Part shown: positions 41,882-53,444 of the stretch, piece after piece
Layout of the letters: each line of letters starts with the position of its first letter
Numbering within the stretch: position 1 is the stretch's first letter
Origin: Thiohalobacter sp. IOR34
Lineage (GTDB): Bacteria; Pseudomonadota; Gammaproteobacteria; Thiohalobacterales; Thiohalobacteraceae
Direction of reading: 5' to 3'
NCBI RefSeq assembly: GCF_030406045.1
Contig: NZ_CP128988.1
Span: forward strand, 2,143,438-2,207,437
Length of the DNA stretch: 64,000 nt
Notes under the pieces: model-generated
The model's database searches: none
What the model saw: the letters and a program-made list of their open reading frames with translations, nothing else
What the model was told of the DNA's origin: nothing
Program-made: the position numbers and the translations under genes

Positions 41882-42973
41882 TCAGGCCGCCAGCAAGCCG
41901 GCCAGGGCGTCGAGGAAGGCGCGGTTCTCCTCCGGGGTGCCGACCGTGACCCGCAGGCAGTCGGCGAGCGCGCCGCCCGCCCCGCTCAGGTACTTGATCA
42001 GGATGCCACGCTCACGCAGTCCCTCGAAGAGGGCAGCGGCGCGTCCCGGCGGGGTGCGGAAGAGGATGAAATTGGCCTCGCTGGGATAGACCTGCAGGCC
42101 GGGCAGCGCGGCCAGGGCCTGGAACAGGCTCTCCCGATCGCGGCGAATGGCAGCGGTCTGCTCATCGAGCACCGCCCGGTGGGCCAGGGCGAACTCGGCG
42201 CTGGCCTGGGTCAGCACGTTGATGTTGTAGGGCAGGCGGGTCTTGTCGATCTCCTCCAGCCAGGCGGGCGCTCCAGCCAGCAGGCCGAGGCGCAACCCGG
42301 CCAGGCCCATCTTCGACACCGTGCGCAGCACCAGCAGGTTGTCATGCTCGGCCAGCGCCTCCATGAAGCTGTCGCGGGCGAAGGCGGCATAGGCCTCGTC
42401 GACCACCACCAGGCCGGGACTGGCCTCGATCACCGCCCGCATCGCCGTGGCGTCGAACAGGTTGCCGGTGGGATTGTTGGGGTAGGCGAGAAACACCAGC
42501 GCCGGCTGGTGGCTCGCAATCGCCGCCAGCATCGCCTCGCTATCGAGGGCAAAATCCGCCTGCAGCGGCACCCCGACGTAGCGTAGCCCGGCCACTGCGG
42601 CGATCAGACGGTACATGACGAAGCTCGGCTCGGGGGCGAGGATCACCCGTTCCGGTCCGGCCACCGCCAGGGCCAGCATCTGGATCAGCTCGTCCGAGCC
42701 ATTGCCGAGCAGCAGTTCCATTCCCTCCGGCACCCCCATCGCCTCCTGCAGTGCCGCCTTGAGGCGCCGCGCGGCCGGGTCCGGGTAGCGGTTGAGACTG
42801 ACCCGACGCAACACGTCCAGCCACTCGTCGACCAGCGCCTCCGGCCAGGGATAGGGGTTCTCCATGGCGTCCAGCTTGATGGCGTCGCCGGGATCCGGCA
42901 CATGATAGGCCGTCAGGGCCCGCACCTCGGGGCGGATCCAGCGTCTGACCTTGTCGTCGGGGGATCGGCTCAT
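41882..42973 (-). CDS. hisC: Histidinol-phosphate aminotransferase
   Basis: A 363-residue PLP enzyme that transaminates imidazole-acetol phosphate to histidinol phosphate. LDAMENPYPWP (substrate), GNGSDELIQ, YPNNPTGN, DEAYAAF and the PLP lysine in RTVSKMGLAGLRLG are seen. Last of hisG-hisD-hisC, 28 bases after hisD. It could also serve as an aromatic aminotransferase in some species. Confidence 0.93.
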   Translation of the reverse strand: MSRSPDDKVRRWIRPEVRALTAYHVPDPGDAIKLDAMENPYPWPEALVDEWLDVLRRVSLNRYPDPAARRLKAALQEAMGVPEGMELLLGNGSDELIQMLALAVAGPERVILAPEPSFVMYRLIAAVAGLRYVGVPLQADFALDSEAMLAAIASHQPALVFLAYPNNPTGNLFDATAMRAVIEASPGLVVVDEAYAAFARDSFMEALAEHDNLLVLRTVSKMGLAGLRLGLLAGAPAWLEEIDKTRLPYNINVLTQASAEFALAHRAVLDEQTAAIRRDRESLFQALAALPGLQVYPSEANFILFRTPPGRAAALFEGLRERGILIKYLSGAGGALADCLRVTVGTPEENRAFLDALAGLLAA

Positions 42974-43001
42974 GACAGGGGCTTCGCCGCAGCTACGGCG
43001 C

Positions 43002-44306
43002 TCAGGACTTCCTGATCCGGTATTCCGCCGAGCGGGCATGGGCGGTCAGGCCCTCGCCACGCGCCAGCACCGAGGCGGTGCGACCGAGCTCCGCTGCGCC
43101 CTGCGGCGAGCAGTTGATCAGGCTGGTCCGCTTCTGGAAGTCGTAGACACCGAGCGGCGATGAGAAACGCGCCGTGCGCGAGGTCGGCAGCACGTGGTTG
43201 GGCCCGGCACAGTAGTCGCCGAGGGCCTCGGCCGTGTAGCGGCCCATGAAGATGGCGCCGGCATGGCGGATCTGCGGCAGCAGGGCCTCGGGCCGGGCCA
43301 CCGACAGTTCCAGGTGCTCGGGGGCGATGAAATTGGCCACCTCGACGGCCTGCTCCAGATCGCCCACCCGGATCAGGGCTCCGCGCCCGCCCAGCGAGGT
43401 GCGGATGATCCCCTGGCGTTCCATGGTCGGCAACAGCCTGTCGATACTCGCCGCGACGCGCTCCAGGAAACCCTCGTCCGGCGAGACCAGGATGGCCTGG
43501 GCATCCTCGTCATGCTCGGCCTGCGAGAAGAGGTCCATGGCGATCCAGTCCGGGTCGGTGTCACCGTCGCAGATCACCAGGATCTCCGAAGGGCCGGCGA
43601 TCATGTCGATACCGACGCTGCCGAACACCATGCCCTTGGCGGTAGCCACGTAGATGTTGCCGGGACCGACGATCTTGTCCACCGCCGGCACCGTCTCGGT
43701 GCCATAGGCCAGCGCCGCCACCGCCTGGGCGCCACCGATGGCGAACACCCGGTCGACGCCGGCGATGGCCGCCGCTGCCAGCACCAGCTCGTTGAGCTCG
43801 CCGTCCGGAGTGGGCACCACCATGATCAGTTCGCCGACCCCGGCCACCTTGGCCGGCACGGCGTTCATCAGTACCGAGGAGGGATAGGCCGCCTTGCCGC
43901 CCGGCACGTAGAGACCGACCCGGTCCAGGGGGGTCACCTGCTGGCCGAGCAGGGTGCCGTCGGGCTCGGTGTAGGACCAGGACTCCAGCTTCTGCCGCTC
44001 GGCATAGGCGCGGATCCGTGCCGCCGCGCCTTCCAGCGCCTCGCGCTGCTCGGCGGGGATCCGCTGCAGGGCCTGCTGCAGGCGGGCGAGGGGGATCTCC
44101 AGCTCGGCCATGGCCGACGCCTGCAGGCGGTCGAAGCGGTTGCTGTACTCGACCAGGGCGGCATCGCCGCGCGCCCGAACCGCGGCGAGGATCTCGCGCA
44201 CCGTCGCCTCGACCGCCTCGTTGGCGCCCCCCTCCCAGGCGAGCAGCGATTCCAGCTGCGACCAGAAATCGGGGGCCTCGGCCGTGAGTTGCTTGATCTC
44301 CAGCAT
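43002..44306 (-). CDS. hisD: Histidinol dehydrogenase
   Basis: Oxidises histidinol twice to histidine with NAD and a zinc ion; 434 residues. [52 protein letters not shown] and [13 protein letters not shown] are the family signature, and [10 protein letters not shown] carries zinc/catalytic residues. ATG 44306 follows GAGG by eight bases. 29 bases after hisG. Confidence 0.97.
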   Translation of the reverse strand: MLEIKQLTAEAPDFWSQLESLLAWEGGANEAVEATVREILAAVRARGDAALVEYSNRFDRLQASAMAELEIPLARLQQALQRIPAEQREALEGAAARIRAYAERQKLESWSYTEPDGTLLGQQVTPLDRVGLYVPGGKAAYPSSVLMNAVPAKVAGVGELIMVVPTPDGELNELVLAAAAIAGVDRVFAIGGAQAVAALAYGTETVPAVDKIVGPGNIYVATAKGMVFGSVGIDMIAGPSEILVICDGDTDPDWIAMDLFSQAEHDEDAQAILVSPDEGFLERVAASIDRLLPTMERQGIIRTSLGGRGALIRVGDLEQAVEVANFIAPEHLELSVARPEALLPQIRHAGAIFMGRYTAEALGDYCAGPNHVLPTSRTARFSSPLGVYDFQKRTSLINCSPQGAAELGRTASVLARGEGLTAHARSAEYRIRKS

Positions 44307-44335
44307 CTTGACTACCTCGTCTCGGGGTGCCGCCC

Positions 44336-44977
44336 TCAGTCTGCCTGGGCCACCGCCTCGGCCAGGCGGTCCACGAAGCGGCCGATGGCGGAATGTTTCA
44401 TCTTCATCGCAGCCTTGTTCACCACCAGCCGCGAGCTGATGTCGGCGATGTGTTCCAGGGGCACCAGGCCATTGGCCTTGAGCGTGTTGCCGGTATCGAC
44501 CAGATCGACGATCAGATCGGCCAGGTCGACCAGCGGCGCCAGCTCCATGGAACCGTACAGCTTGATGATCTCCACCTGCCGCCCCTGGGCCGCGTAGTGG
44601 CGGCGGGCGCTCTGCACGTACTTGGTGGCGATGCGTAGCCGGCGCCCCGGCTCGACACCGCCCGGGCGGCCTGCGACCATCAGCCGGCAGCGGGCGATCT
44701 TCAGGTCCAGCGGCTCGTACAGCCCGGCGCCGCCATGCTCCAGCAGCACGTCCTTGCCGGCGATGCCGAGATCCGCAGCCCCGTATTGCACGTAGGTCGG
44801 CACATCGGTGGCGCGGATGATCACCAGCTTCACCCGTTCCTGGTTGGTGTCGAGGATCAGCTTGCGGCTGGTCGCGGGATCGTCGACCGGCTCGATGCCG
44901 GCATGCGCCAGCAGCGGCAGCGCATCCTTGAAGATGCGCCCCTTGGAGACTGCGATGGTGAGGGCCTCTGAGCTCAT
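44336..44977 (-). CDS. hisG: ATP phosphoribosyltransferase catalytic subunit, short form
   Basis: First enzyme of histidine synthesis (ATP + PRPP); 213 residues, so the short HisG_S form lacking the C-terminal regulatory domain. [37 protein letters not shown] and the PRPP-binding [17 protein letters not shown] are seen. It needs HisZ, which is encoded at 14961-16142. Downstream of murA by 35 bases. Confidence 0.96.
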   Translation of the reverse strand: MSSEALTIAVSKGRIFKDALPLLAHAGIEPVDDPATSRKLILDTNQERVKLVIIRATDVPTYVQYGAADLGIAGKDVLLEHGGAGLYEPLDLKIARCRLMVAGRPGGVEPGRRLRIATKYVQSARRHYAAQGRQVEIIKLYGSMELAPLVDLADLIVDLVDTGNTLKANGLVPLEHIADISSRLVVNKAAMKMKHSAIGRFVDRLAEAVAQAD

Positions 44978-45012
44978 GTCTGTTTCCCTGTCTCCTCGCC
45001 GGCTGCGGCCGT

Positions 45013-46523
<1,511 letters not shown>

Positions 46524-46632
46524 GCTGTCTCGCGGCTGTGTGGGGCTCCCGCCGCCGGGCGGCAGGGCATCGAAAAGAGGATCATGATAAAGGAAAACCG
46601 CCGGACTGGGCCAGCCCGCCGTGCGACCGGCC

Positions 46633-46938
46633 TCAGTCGCGCACCAGGGGCAGGATCTGGTCCAGGCTGCTGACCCGGGCGATGGCCAGCATCTGCCGCG
46701 GGGTGTTGAGGAAGCGCACCGGCTTGTCGTGGCGCCGGGCCTCGCGCATCCATTCCACCAGCAGGGCCAGCCCGGCACTGTCGGAACGTTCCACCCCGGA
46801 GAGGTCGATGTCGAGCCGCGGCGCGGCCTCGAACAGCGTCAGCGAGCTGCGCAGGAGAGCGGGAACGGTGGCGAAGCTGAGTTCGCCACGCACGGCGAAA
46901 CGCCCCTCGCCCTGCAACTCGATGCGGGCCTCGCTCAT
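46633..46938 (-). CDS. mlaB: STAS-domain phospholipid transport protein MlaB
   Basis: A 101-residue cytoplasmic STAS protein that stabilises the MlaFE transporter. [21 protein letters not shown] holds the conserved Ser/Thr loop. The start overlaps the mlaC stop by four bases (ATGA). Confidence 0.92.
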   Translation of the reverse strand: MSEARIELQGEGRFAVRGELSFATVPALLRSSLTLFEAAPRLDIDLSGVERSDSAGLALLVEWMREARRHDKPVRFLNTPRQMLAIARVSSLDQILPLVRD

Positions 46939-47579
46939 GCCCCTGCCGCATCCCCCGGGCTGTGCTCTGCCGCCTTGCGGTTCATCTCCTCCAGCCGGGC
47001 GATCAGGCCGTCGAGGCCATGCTGGCGGATCTCGGCGGCGAAGGTGCTGCGGTAGTTGCTGACCAGGCTGATACCGTCGATGCTGATGTCGTCCACCTTC
47101 CAGCCGTTGGCGGCGAGATACATGCTGTAGTTGATGGGGATCGGCTGGCCACCGGGGCGCAGTACCTCGGTGCGCACCGTTACCCGGGTATCGTCGGGTG
47201 CCATGCGGAACGGCAGGTAACGGATGGTCTCGTCACGGTATTCGAGCAGCGCCGTGCCATAGGTGCGCACCAGCAGGTTGCGGAACGCCTCGACGAAGCG
47301 CTGGCGCTGCGCCGGCGTGGCCCGCCGCCAGTACTTGCCCAGCACCCAGCGCCCCATGCGCTCGAAATCGAAATGGGGCAGAACGATGTCCTCGACCAGG
47401 CCGTAGAGCCGCTCCGGCTCCCGGCGCAGCAGCTCACGCTCGGCACGCAGCACGGTAAGCATTCGGTCCGAGGTCTGCTTCACCAGTTGCAGCGGTGCCG
47501 GATCCTCCACGGCCAGCACGGCGCCAGTGGTCAGCAGCAGCCAGATCAGCAGCATCCAGCGACCGAGGCGGGCTATCAC
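46935..47579 (-). CDS. mlaC: Periplasmic phospholipid-binding protein MlaC
   Basis: A 214-residue shuttle that carries phospholipid between the outer-membrane MlaA complex and MlaFEDB. Signal peptide (WMLLIWLLLTTGAVLA), then VLPHFDFERMGRWVLGKYWR and NGWKVDDISIDGISLVSNYRS, both conserved. The start is GTG at 47579, overlapping the mlaD stop as GTGA. Confidence 0.95.
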   Translation of the reverse strand: MIARLGRWMLLIWLLLTTGAVLAVEDPAPLQLVKQTSDRMLTVLRAERELLRREPERLYGLVEDIVLPHFDFERMGRWVLGKYWRRATPAQRQRFVEAFRNLLVRTYGTALLEYRDETIRYLPFRMAPDDTRVTVRTEVLRPGGQPIPINYSMYLAANGWKVDDISIDGISLVSNYRSTFAAEIRQHGLDGLIARLEEMNRKAAEHSPGDAAGA

Positions 47580-48049
47580 TTGCCTCCCTCCTGGGCCTTG
47601 CTGTAAAGGAACTGGCCGATGATCTGCTCCAGCACCAGGGCCGACTGGGTGAGGCGGATCTCGTCACCGTCCTTCAGCACCCGCTCCTCACCGCCCGGCT
47701 CCAGGCCGACATACTGCTCGCCAAGCAGCCCGGCGGTGAAGATCTGCGCCGAGGTATCGGCCGGAAAGTGATCGTACTTGCGGGCGATGGCCAGCCTGAC
47801 CACGGCCTCGAAGGTGTCGTTGTCGAAATCGATGGCTGCCACCCGGCCGATGCGCACCCCGGCCACGGACACCGGGGAACGGACCTTGAGACCGCCGATG
47901 TTGTCGAAGCGCGCGGTCAGGGTATAGGTGTCCTTCTCGTCGGTGAAGCTGCTCAGGTTGCTGACCTTCATGGCCAGCACGAAGAGCGCGGCCAGCCCGG
48001 CGGCCACGAACAGGCCGACCATGATTTCCATTGTCTTGATCCGATCCAT
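47576..48049 (-). CDS. mlaD: MCE-domain phospholipid transport protein MlaD
   Basis: A 157-residue inner-membrane protein with one N-terminal helix (MEIMVGLFVAAGLAALFVLA) and one MCE domain (YTLTARFDNIGGLKVRSPVSV-like; IFTAGLLGEQYVGLEPGG). It forms the hexameric periplasmic ring of the Mla transporter. 12 bases after mlaE. Confidence 0.96.
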   Translation of the reverse strand: MDRIKTMEIMVGLFVAAGLAALFVLAMKVSNLSSFTDEKDTYTLTARFDNIGGLKVRSPVSVAGVRIGRVAAIDFDNDTFEAVVRLAIARKYDHFPADTSAQIFTAGLLGEQYVGLEPGGEERVLKDGDEIRLTQSALVLEQIIGQFLYSKAQEGGK

Positions 48050-48061
48050 CCGCCAATACCC

Positions 48062-48844
48062 CTAAACTTCCCCGAACATCAGCGCCGTCAGCACGAAATC
48101 CAGCCCCAGCACCGCGAGGGCCGCATGCACCACGGTGCGCGTGGTGGCACGGCTCACCCCTTCCGAGGTGGGCACCGCATCGTAGCCCTCGAAGACCGCG
48201 ATCCAGGTCACCACGAAACCGAACACCAGGCTCTTGATGACGCCATTATAAACATCCTCGTGAAGGTCGACCTTGGCCTGCATCTGCGACCAGAAGGCGC
48301 CATCGTCGACGCCGAGCAGGCCGACACCGACGAAGTAGCCGCCATAGACGCCGACCGCGCTGAACATGGCGGCCAGCAGTGGCATGGAGACGAAGCCGGC
48401 CAGGAAACGCGGCGCCACCACCCGCTTCACCGGATCGACGGCCATCATCTCCATCCCGGAGAGCTGCTCGGTGGCCTTCATCAGGCCGATCTCCGCGGTC
48501 AGCGCCGAACCGGCGCGGCCGGCGAACAGCAGCGCCGCCACCACCGGCCCCAGCTCGCGCACCAGCGACAGGGCAACCATCACGCCCAGCGACTCCTCGG
48601 CACCGAAATCGACCAGGGTGTTGTAGCCCTGCAGGCCCAGCACCATGCCCACGAACAGGCCGGAGACGAGGATGATCAGCAGCGACAGCACGCCGACGGC
48701 ATACAGCTGCTGCACCACCAGCCGTGGCCGCGGCAGCAGCGAGGGCAGGCCGAGCAGCACATGCAGCAGGAACAGGTGTCCCCTGCCCAGGCGTTCGAAG
48801 AACGCCAGGCCGATCTGGCCCAGCCGCTGCAGGCCGCGGATCAC
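48062..48844 (-). CDS. mlaE: Phospholipid ABC transporter permease MlaE
   Basis: A 260-residue permease with about five to six helices; [37 protein letters not shown] and [13 protein letters not shown] are the family core. The start is GTG 48844 overlapping the mlaF stop as GTGA. Confidence 0.96.
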   Translation of the reverse strand: MIRGLQRLGQIGLAFFERLGRGHLFLLHVLLGLPSLLPRPRLVVQQLYAVGVLSLLIILVSGLFVGMVLGLQGYNTLVDFGAEESLGVMVALSLVRELGPVVAALLFAGRAGSALTAEIGLMKATEQLSGMEMMAVDPVKRVVAPRFLAGFVSMPLLAAMFSAVGVYGGYFVGVGLLGVDDGAFWSQMQAKVDLHEDVYNGVIKSLVFGFVVTWIAVFEGYDAVPTSEGVSRATTRTVVHAALAVLGLDFVLTALMFGEV

Positions 48845-49674
48845 GCGCCGCCCTCCCCCAGCAGATCGTCGAGATAGGGCGGCGCCCGGTAGTGGAAGGG
48901 CACCGGCCCATCGGGCAGGCCGTGCATGAACTGCATCACCCAGGGCGACTCGGACTGGTTGAGGGCCTCCGGCGTGCCGTGATCGACCACCTTGCCCTCG
49001 GACAGCACATAGATGTAGTCGGCGATGGCCGCGGTCTCCTGCACGTCGTGGGAGACCACGATGGAGGTCAGTCCGAGGGCGTCGTTGAGCAAGCGGATCA
49101 GCTGCACCAGGGCGCCCATGGAGATCGGGTCCTGGCCGGTGAAGGGCTCGTCGTACATGATCATCATCGGATCCAGGGCGATGGCACGGGCCAGCGCCAC
49201 GCGCCGCGCCATCCCCCCCGACAGTTCGCTGGGCATCAGCCCGCGCGCGCCGCGCAGGCCCACCGCCTGCAGCTTCATCAGCACCAGGTCGCGGATCATG
49301 ATCTCCGGCAGATCGGTGTGTTCGCGCAGCGGAAAGGCGACGTTGTCGTAGACGTTGAGATCGGTCAGCAGGGCGCCGCTCTGGAACAGCATGCCGATGC
49401 GCTGGCGCAGCCGGTAAAGCTCGCGGAGGCGCAGGCTCGGCACCTCCTCGCCGTCCACCCAGAGGCTGCCCGCATGCGGCTTGAGCTGGCCACCGATCAG
49501 CCGCAGCAGGGTGGTCTTGCCGGTGCCGCTCGGCCCCATGATGGCCGTCACCTTGCCGCGCGGAATGTCGAGATCGACGCCGTCGAAGATCCAGCGGCTG
49601 CCGCGCGCGAAACGCAGCCCACGCACCTTGACCAGCACATCCCCGGATGCATCCGTTTGTTGTTCCTTGTTCAT
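48841..49674 (-). CDS. mlaF: Phospholipid ABC transporter ATPase MlaF
   Basis: A 277-residue ATPase of the Mla system. Walker [20 protein letters not shown] signature [16 protein letters not shown], Walker [11 protein letters not shown] and the switch His in VVSHD are intact. ATG 49674 follows CAGGA. First gene of the ten-gene minus-strand run mlaFEDCB-ibaG-murA-hisGDC. Confidence 0.97.
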   Translation of the reverse strand: MNKEQQTDASGDVLVKVRGLRFARGSRWIFDGVDLDIPRGKVTAIMGPSGTGKTTLLRLIGGQLKPHAGSLWVDGEEVPSLRLRELYRLRQRIGMLFQSGALLTDLNVYDNVAFPLREHTDLPEIMIRDLVLMKLQAVGLRGARGLMPSELSGGMARRVALARAIALDPMMIMYDEPFTGQDPISMGALVQLIRLLNDALGLTSIVVSHDVQETAAIADYIYVLSEGKVVDHGTPEALNQSESPWVMQFMHGLPDGPVPFHYRAPPYLDDLLGEGGA

Positions 49675-49855
49675 TCCGTGTTCCTGAAGGACGGGCCGGC
49701 AAGCGAGACGCGTCAGAGAGGAGGCGCCAGTCTTCCCAAGCCGGGCGCCGCCGTCAACCGCTTCGTTGCGATTCAGACAGTGACTGTCACAAAAAAACGA
49801 CACCGATCCAGGGTTTTCATCGGCAGCAGCGGCCCGCTCTTGATCCCGGGACACT

Positions 49856-49884
49856 TTGGGCCGGCCGGCCGGACGGGGTATGAT
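49856..49884 (+). promoter_or_regulatory. Candidate sigma-70 promoter for the yrbG-kds-lpt cluster
   Basis: TTGGGC (49856-49861), exactly 17 bases, then TATGAT (49879-49884, 5/6 to TATAAT). It lies 27 bases before the first small gene, in the mla/yrb divergent gap. Confidence 0.55.
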
Positions 49885-49911
49885 GGCCGGCGTTTTTGAC
49901 GAGATCTCCGG

Positions 49912-50097
49912 ATGAGCAACGTCCTCCCCTTCAAACGGCCCAGCGCCAGCCAGCGCCACAAGGGCAACACCCTCTGCCGCCGCGGCTTCCACAAGTGGCA
50001 GGCGGAAAAAGCGACGCCGTTCGACGTCAAGTCCGGAAAGCTGGTCACCCGCTACCGCTGCGCGCGCTGCGGCGCCACCAAAGTCGATGCCCGCTGA
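49912..50097 (+). CDS. Small zinc-ribbon-like protein
   Basis: A 61-residue basic protein. TLCRRGFHKWQ and YRCARCGATKV together give a C-x4-H ... C-x2-C set of likely metal ligands, resembling small DUF1660-type proteins. Role unknown. It overlaps the yrbG start by 11 bases, so the two are probably translated together. Confidence 0.7.
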   Translation: MSNVLPFKRPSASQRHKGNTLCRRGFHKWQAEKATPFDVKSGKLVTRYRCARCGATKVDAR

Positions 50098-51085
50098 CGT
50101 CATGTTGCTGTCCCTCGGCGCCATCGGCGGCGGCTTCGCGCTGCTGGTCTGGGGGGCCGACCGCTTCGTGGTCGGTGCCGCCGCCCTGGCCCGCAACCTC
50201 GGCGTGTCGCCGCTGATCATCGGCCTGACCATTGTCGGCCTGGGCACCTCGGCACCCGAGATCCTGGTCTCCGCGGTCGCCGCCTGGGAGGGCAATCCGG
50301 GGCTGGCGATCGGCAACGCCCTCGGCTCCAACATCACCAACATCGCCCTGATCCTCGGCACCACGGCCCTGGTGGTGCCCCTGCAGGTCGGCTCCGCGAC
50401 CCTCAGGCGCGAGCTGCCGGTGCTGCTGGGGGTGATGCTGCTCGGCCTGCTGCTGATCCTCGACCAACGGCTCGGCCGCGTCGACGGCCTGATCCTGCTC
50501 GGCGGGCTGGGACTGATGCTGCTGTGGATGACCCGCCTCGGCGTGAACAGCCGCCGCGAGCGGGCCGACCCCCTGGCAGAGGAATTCTCCGAGGAGATCC
50601 CCACCGACGTCGGCATGTCCGCGGCGCTGTTCTGGCTGCTGGTCGGCCTGCTGGTGCTGCTGTTCAGCTCGCGGCTGCTGGTCTGGGGAGCGGTCAACGT
50701 GGCCGAGGCCCTCGGCGTCTCCGACCTGATCATCGGCCTGACCATCGTCGCCCTGGGCACCAGCCTGCCGGAGCTGGCCGCCTCGGTGATGAGCGCCCTC
50801 AAGCAGGAACCGGACATCGCCATTGGCAACGTCATCGGCTCCAACCTGTTCAACCTGCTGGCGGTGTTCGGCCTGCCGGGACTGATCGCCCCCGGACCGG
50901 TCGCGCTGGAGGTGCTGCAGCGCGACTTCCCGGTGATGATCGGCCTGACCCTCGGCCTGTTCGTGATGGCCTACGGCTTCCGCGGGCCGGGCCGCATCAA
51001 CCGGCCGGAGGGGGCCCTGCTGCTGCTCGGCTACCTGGGCTATCAGGCCTTGTTATACTTCTCCATCCACAACCCTACCGGCTGA
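50087..51085 (+). CDS. yrbG: Calcium/sodium antiporter family protein YrbG
   Basis: A 332-residue inner-membrane K/Na-Ca exchanger family protein with two inverted repeats. The alpha motifs are visible as GLGTSAPEILVSAVAA...GNALGSNITNI and ALGTSLPELAASVMSA...GNVIGSNLFNL. About ten helices. An ATG at 50102 is an alternative start. The function in vivo is uncertain. Facing mlaF as in E. coli. Confidence 0.93.
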   Translation: MPADVMLLSLGAIGGGFALLVWGADRFVVGAAALARNLGVSPLIIGLTIVGLGTSAPEILVSAVAAWEGNPGLAIGNALGSNITNIALILGTTALVVPLQVGSATLRRELPVLLGVMLLGLLLILDQRLGRVDGLILLGGLGLMLLWMTRLGVNSRRERADPLAEEFSEEIPTDVGMSAALFWLLVGLLVLLFSSRLLVWGAVNVAEALGVSDLIIGLTIVALGTSLPELAASVMSALKQEPDIAIGNVIGSNLFNLLAVFGLPGLIAPGPVALEVLQRDFPVMIGLTLGLFVMAYGFRGPGRINRPEGALLLLGYLGYQALLYFSIHNPTG

Positions 51086-51103
51086 CCACGGGAATCGAAC
51101 ACC

Positions 51104-51301
51104 ATGCAGGAACAATTCAAGGTACAGAACGTCAAGTGCGGCGGTTGCGCCAAGACCATCCAGGACGGGCTCGGCGGCCTGCCCGGCGTGGAAGGCGTCG
51201 AGGTCGAGGTCGACAGCGGCACAGTGACCGTCAGCGGCAACACGCTGGAGCGCGCCGCCCTGGCCGCCAAGCTGGCCGAGCTGGGGTATCCGGAAGCCTG
51301 A
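51104..51301 (+). CDS. Heavy-metal-associated (HMA) domain protein, CopZ-like
   Basis: A 65-residue ferredoxin-like metal chaperone. The metal site is KCGGCAKTI (normally MxCxxC; the Met is replaced by VKC), and the domain ends GYPEA. It binds Cu(I) or another soft metal by family. Inserted between yrbG and kdsD, which touch directly in E. coli; its stop overlaps the kdsD start (TGATG). Confidence 0.85.
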   Translation: MQEQFKVQNVKCGGCAKTIQDGLGGLPGVEGVEVEVDSGTVTVSGNTLERAALAAKLAELGYPEA

Positions 51302-52272
51302 TGGACGTCGCCAAGCTGCGCGAACTCGGCCTGGCGGTGATCCGCACCGAGGCCGCCGCCGTCAGTGCCCTGGCGGAACGCATCGACGAGCACTTCGTGC
51401 GCGCCTGCCGGTACATGCTCGACTGCCAGGGGCGGGTGGTGGTGCTCGGCATGGGCAAGTCCGGCCACATCGGCGGCAAGCTGGCGGCCACCCTGGCCAG
51501 CACCGGCACCCCGGCCTTCTTCGTCCATCCTGGCGAGGCCAGCCATGGCGACCTGGGGATGATCACCGGCAAGGACGTGGTGCTGGCCCTGTCCAATTCC
51601 GGCGAGACCAGCGAGCTGCTCACCATCCTGCCGATCATCAAGCGCCTCGGCGTGCCGCTGATCGCCATGACCGGCAAGCCGGATTCCACCCTGGCGCGGG
51701 CGGCGGAGGTCAACATCGACGTCGGCGTGGAGAGGGAGGCCTGCCCGCTGGGCCTGGCCCCCACCTCCAGCACCACCGCCGCCCTGGTGATGGGCGACGC
51801 CCTGGCCATCGCCTTGCTCGAGGCACGCGGCTTCACCGCCAAGGACTTCGCCCTCTCCCACCCGGGCGGCAGCCTCGGCCGGCGCTTGCTGCTGCACATC
51901 GACGACATCATGCATACCGGCGACCAGGTCCCCTGCGTCGGCGAACAGGCCTCTCTCGCCGAGGCCCTGCACGAGATGACCCGCAAGGGGCTGGGCATGA
52001 CCGCGGTGCTGGATGCCGAGGGCCGGGTCAGCGGCATCTTCACCGATGGCGACCTGCGCCGCGCGGTGGACCGCAACGTCGACCTGCACGCCACCACCCT
52101 GGCCGAGCTGATGACCCGCAACGCCAAGACCGCCTCGCCCGGGATGCTCGCCGCCGAGGCCCTGGCAGTGATGGAGGCCAACAAGATCAACGGCCTGCTG
52201 GTGGTGGACGACGACGGCCGGCTGCTCGGCGCCCTCGGCATGCACGACCTGCTGCGCGCCGGCGTGGTCTGA
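51301..52272 (+). CDS. kdsD: D-arabinose 5-phosphate isomerase KdsD
   Basis: A 323-residue enzyme converting ribulose 5-phosphate to arabinose 5-phosphate for Kdo, the inner-core sugar of LPS. The SIS domain (VVVLGMGKSGHIGGKLAATL; LALSNSGETSELL; CPLGLAPTSSTTAAL) is followed by two CBS domains (about 205-320). Confidence 0.95.
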   Translation: MDVAKLRELGLAVIRTEAAAVSALAERIDEHFVRACRYMLDCQGRVVVLGMGKSGHIGGKLAATLASTGTPAFFVHPGEASHGDLGMITGKDVVLALSNSGETSELLTILPIIKRLGVPLIAMTGKPDSTLARAAEVNIDVGVEREACPLGLAPTSSTTAALVMGDALAIALLEARGFTAKDFALSHPGGSLGRRLLLHIDDIMHTGDQVPCVGEQASLAEALHEMTRKGLGMTAVLDAEGRVSGIFTDGDLRRAVDRNVDLHATTLAELMTRNAKTASPGMLAAEALAVMEANKINGLLVVDDDGRLLGALGMHDLLRAGVV

Positions 52273-52347
52273 GCCCTTTTGCGCGCGGACCGCTTTGCGG
52301 CGAAAATGGCGTCCCATCCCCCACCCCACCCGAGAGGTAAGGCATCC

Positions 52348-52869
52348 ATGCAAGACATCCTGGCCAAGGCCGCCCGCATCCAGCTGGTCGTCTTCGACGT
52401 CGACGGCGTGCTCACCGACGGCTCGCTGTTCTACGGTGACGACGGCCAGGAATACAAGGCCTTCAATTCGCGCGACGGCCACGGCATGAAGATGCTGAAG
52501 AAGCATGGCGTCGAGATCGGCATCATCACCGGCCGCACCTCTCAGGTGGTCGAGCACCGGGTCCGCAACCTGGGCATCGAGCACGTCTACCAGGGGCAGC
52601 TGGACAAGCGGCCGGCCTTCGAGGAGCTGATCGCCACCCTCGGCCTGGAGCCGGCCCAGGCCGCCTATGTCGGCGACGACGTCGTCGACCTGCCGATCAT
52701 GACCCGCGCCGGCCTGGCCATCGCCGTGCAGGATGCCCACCCCTTCGTCAAGCGCCACGCCCACTGGATCACCCCCAGCGGCGGCGGCCGTGGTGCGGCA
52801 CGCGAGGTCTGCGAACTGCTGATGGAGGCCCGCGGCGTGCTCGACGCCGAGCTGGAAAGCTACCTTTGA
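52348..52869 (+). CDS. kdsC: 3-deoxy-D-manno-octulosonate 8-phosphate phosphatase KdsC
   Basis: A 173-residue HAD phosphatase releasing Kdo from its phosphate. The nucleophile motif is FDVDGVLTDG, then GIITGRTS and YVGDDVVDLPIM. ATG 52348 follows AAGG. Its stop overlaps the TTG start of lptC. Confidence 0.95.
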   Translation: MQDILAKAARIQLVVFDVDGVLTDGSLFYGDDGQEYKAFNSRDGHGMKMLKKHGVEIGIITGRTSQVVEHRVRNLGIEHVYQGQLDKRPAFEELIATLGLEPAQAAYVGDDVVDLPIMTRAGLAIAVQDAHPFVKRHAHWITPSGGGRGAAREVCELLMEARGVLDAELESYL

Positions 52870-53444
52870 TCCCGGCCCGCAATGCCCTGCAGCTCGGCCT
52901 GCTGAGCGCCGCCGCCCTGCTCAGCTGGTGGATCTACCAGCAGGCCAGCCGCCCGCCCCAGCAAGCCGCGGGGGACGAGCGGCATGTCCCGGACGCCTTC
53001 ATGGAAGACTTCACCGCCAGCACCCTGGACGCCGAGGGCCGGCTGCAGCACCGGCTGTGGGCCGAGCGCTCGGTGCACTATGCCGATGACGACAGCAGCG
53101 AACTGAGCCGGCCAAGGCTGGAACTCTATCGCCCGGACGGCCCGCCCTGGCGGGTCCGCTCCCGGCAGGGCTGGCTGTCCGGCGGCGGCCGCGAGGTGCG
53201 GCTCGATGGCCAGGTGGTGATCCGCCGCGCCGCCCCGCCCGGCGGACGGCCGGTCGAGGCCCGCACCGAGCGGCTGCTGCTGTGGCCGGAACGCGACTAT
53301 GCCGAGAGCCCGGTCGCGGTCAGCTATCTCACCACCGGTCTGCGGGTCGAGGCGGTCGGCATGCGTGCCTATCTCGACCAGGAGCGGTTAGAATTGCTGT
53401 CCCGGGTCCGGGCCCGCTATCAGCCAGGAAAACGCACACCATGA
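52866..53444 (+). CDS. lptC: LPS export protein LptC
   Basis: A 192-residue bitopic protein: one N-terminal helix (LQLGLLSAAALLSWWIYQQ) and a periplasmic beta-jellyroll that takes LPS from LptBFG to LptA. YMEDFTASTLDAEG-type MEDFTASTLD and RQGWLSGGGREVRLDGQV fit the family. The start is TTG overlapping the kdsC stop (TTGA). Confidence 0.9.
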   Translation: MIPARNALQLGLLSAAALLSWWIYQQASRPPQQAAGDERHVPDAFMEDFTASTLDAEGRLQHRLWAERSVHYADDDSSELSRPRLELYRPDGPPWRVRSRQGWLSGGGREVRLDGQVVIRRAAPPGGRPVEARTERLLLWPERDYAESPVAVSYLTTGLRVEAVGMRAYLDQERLELLSRVRARYQPGKRTP

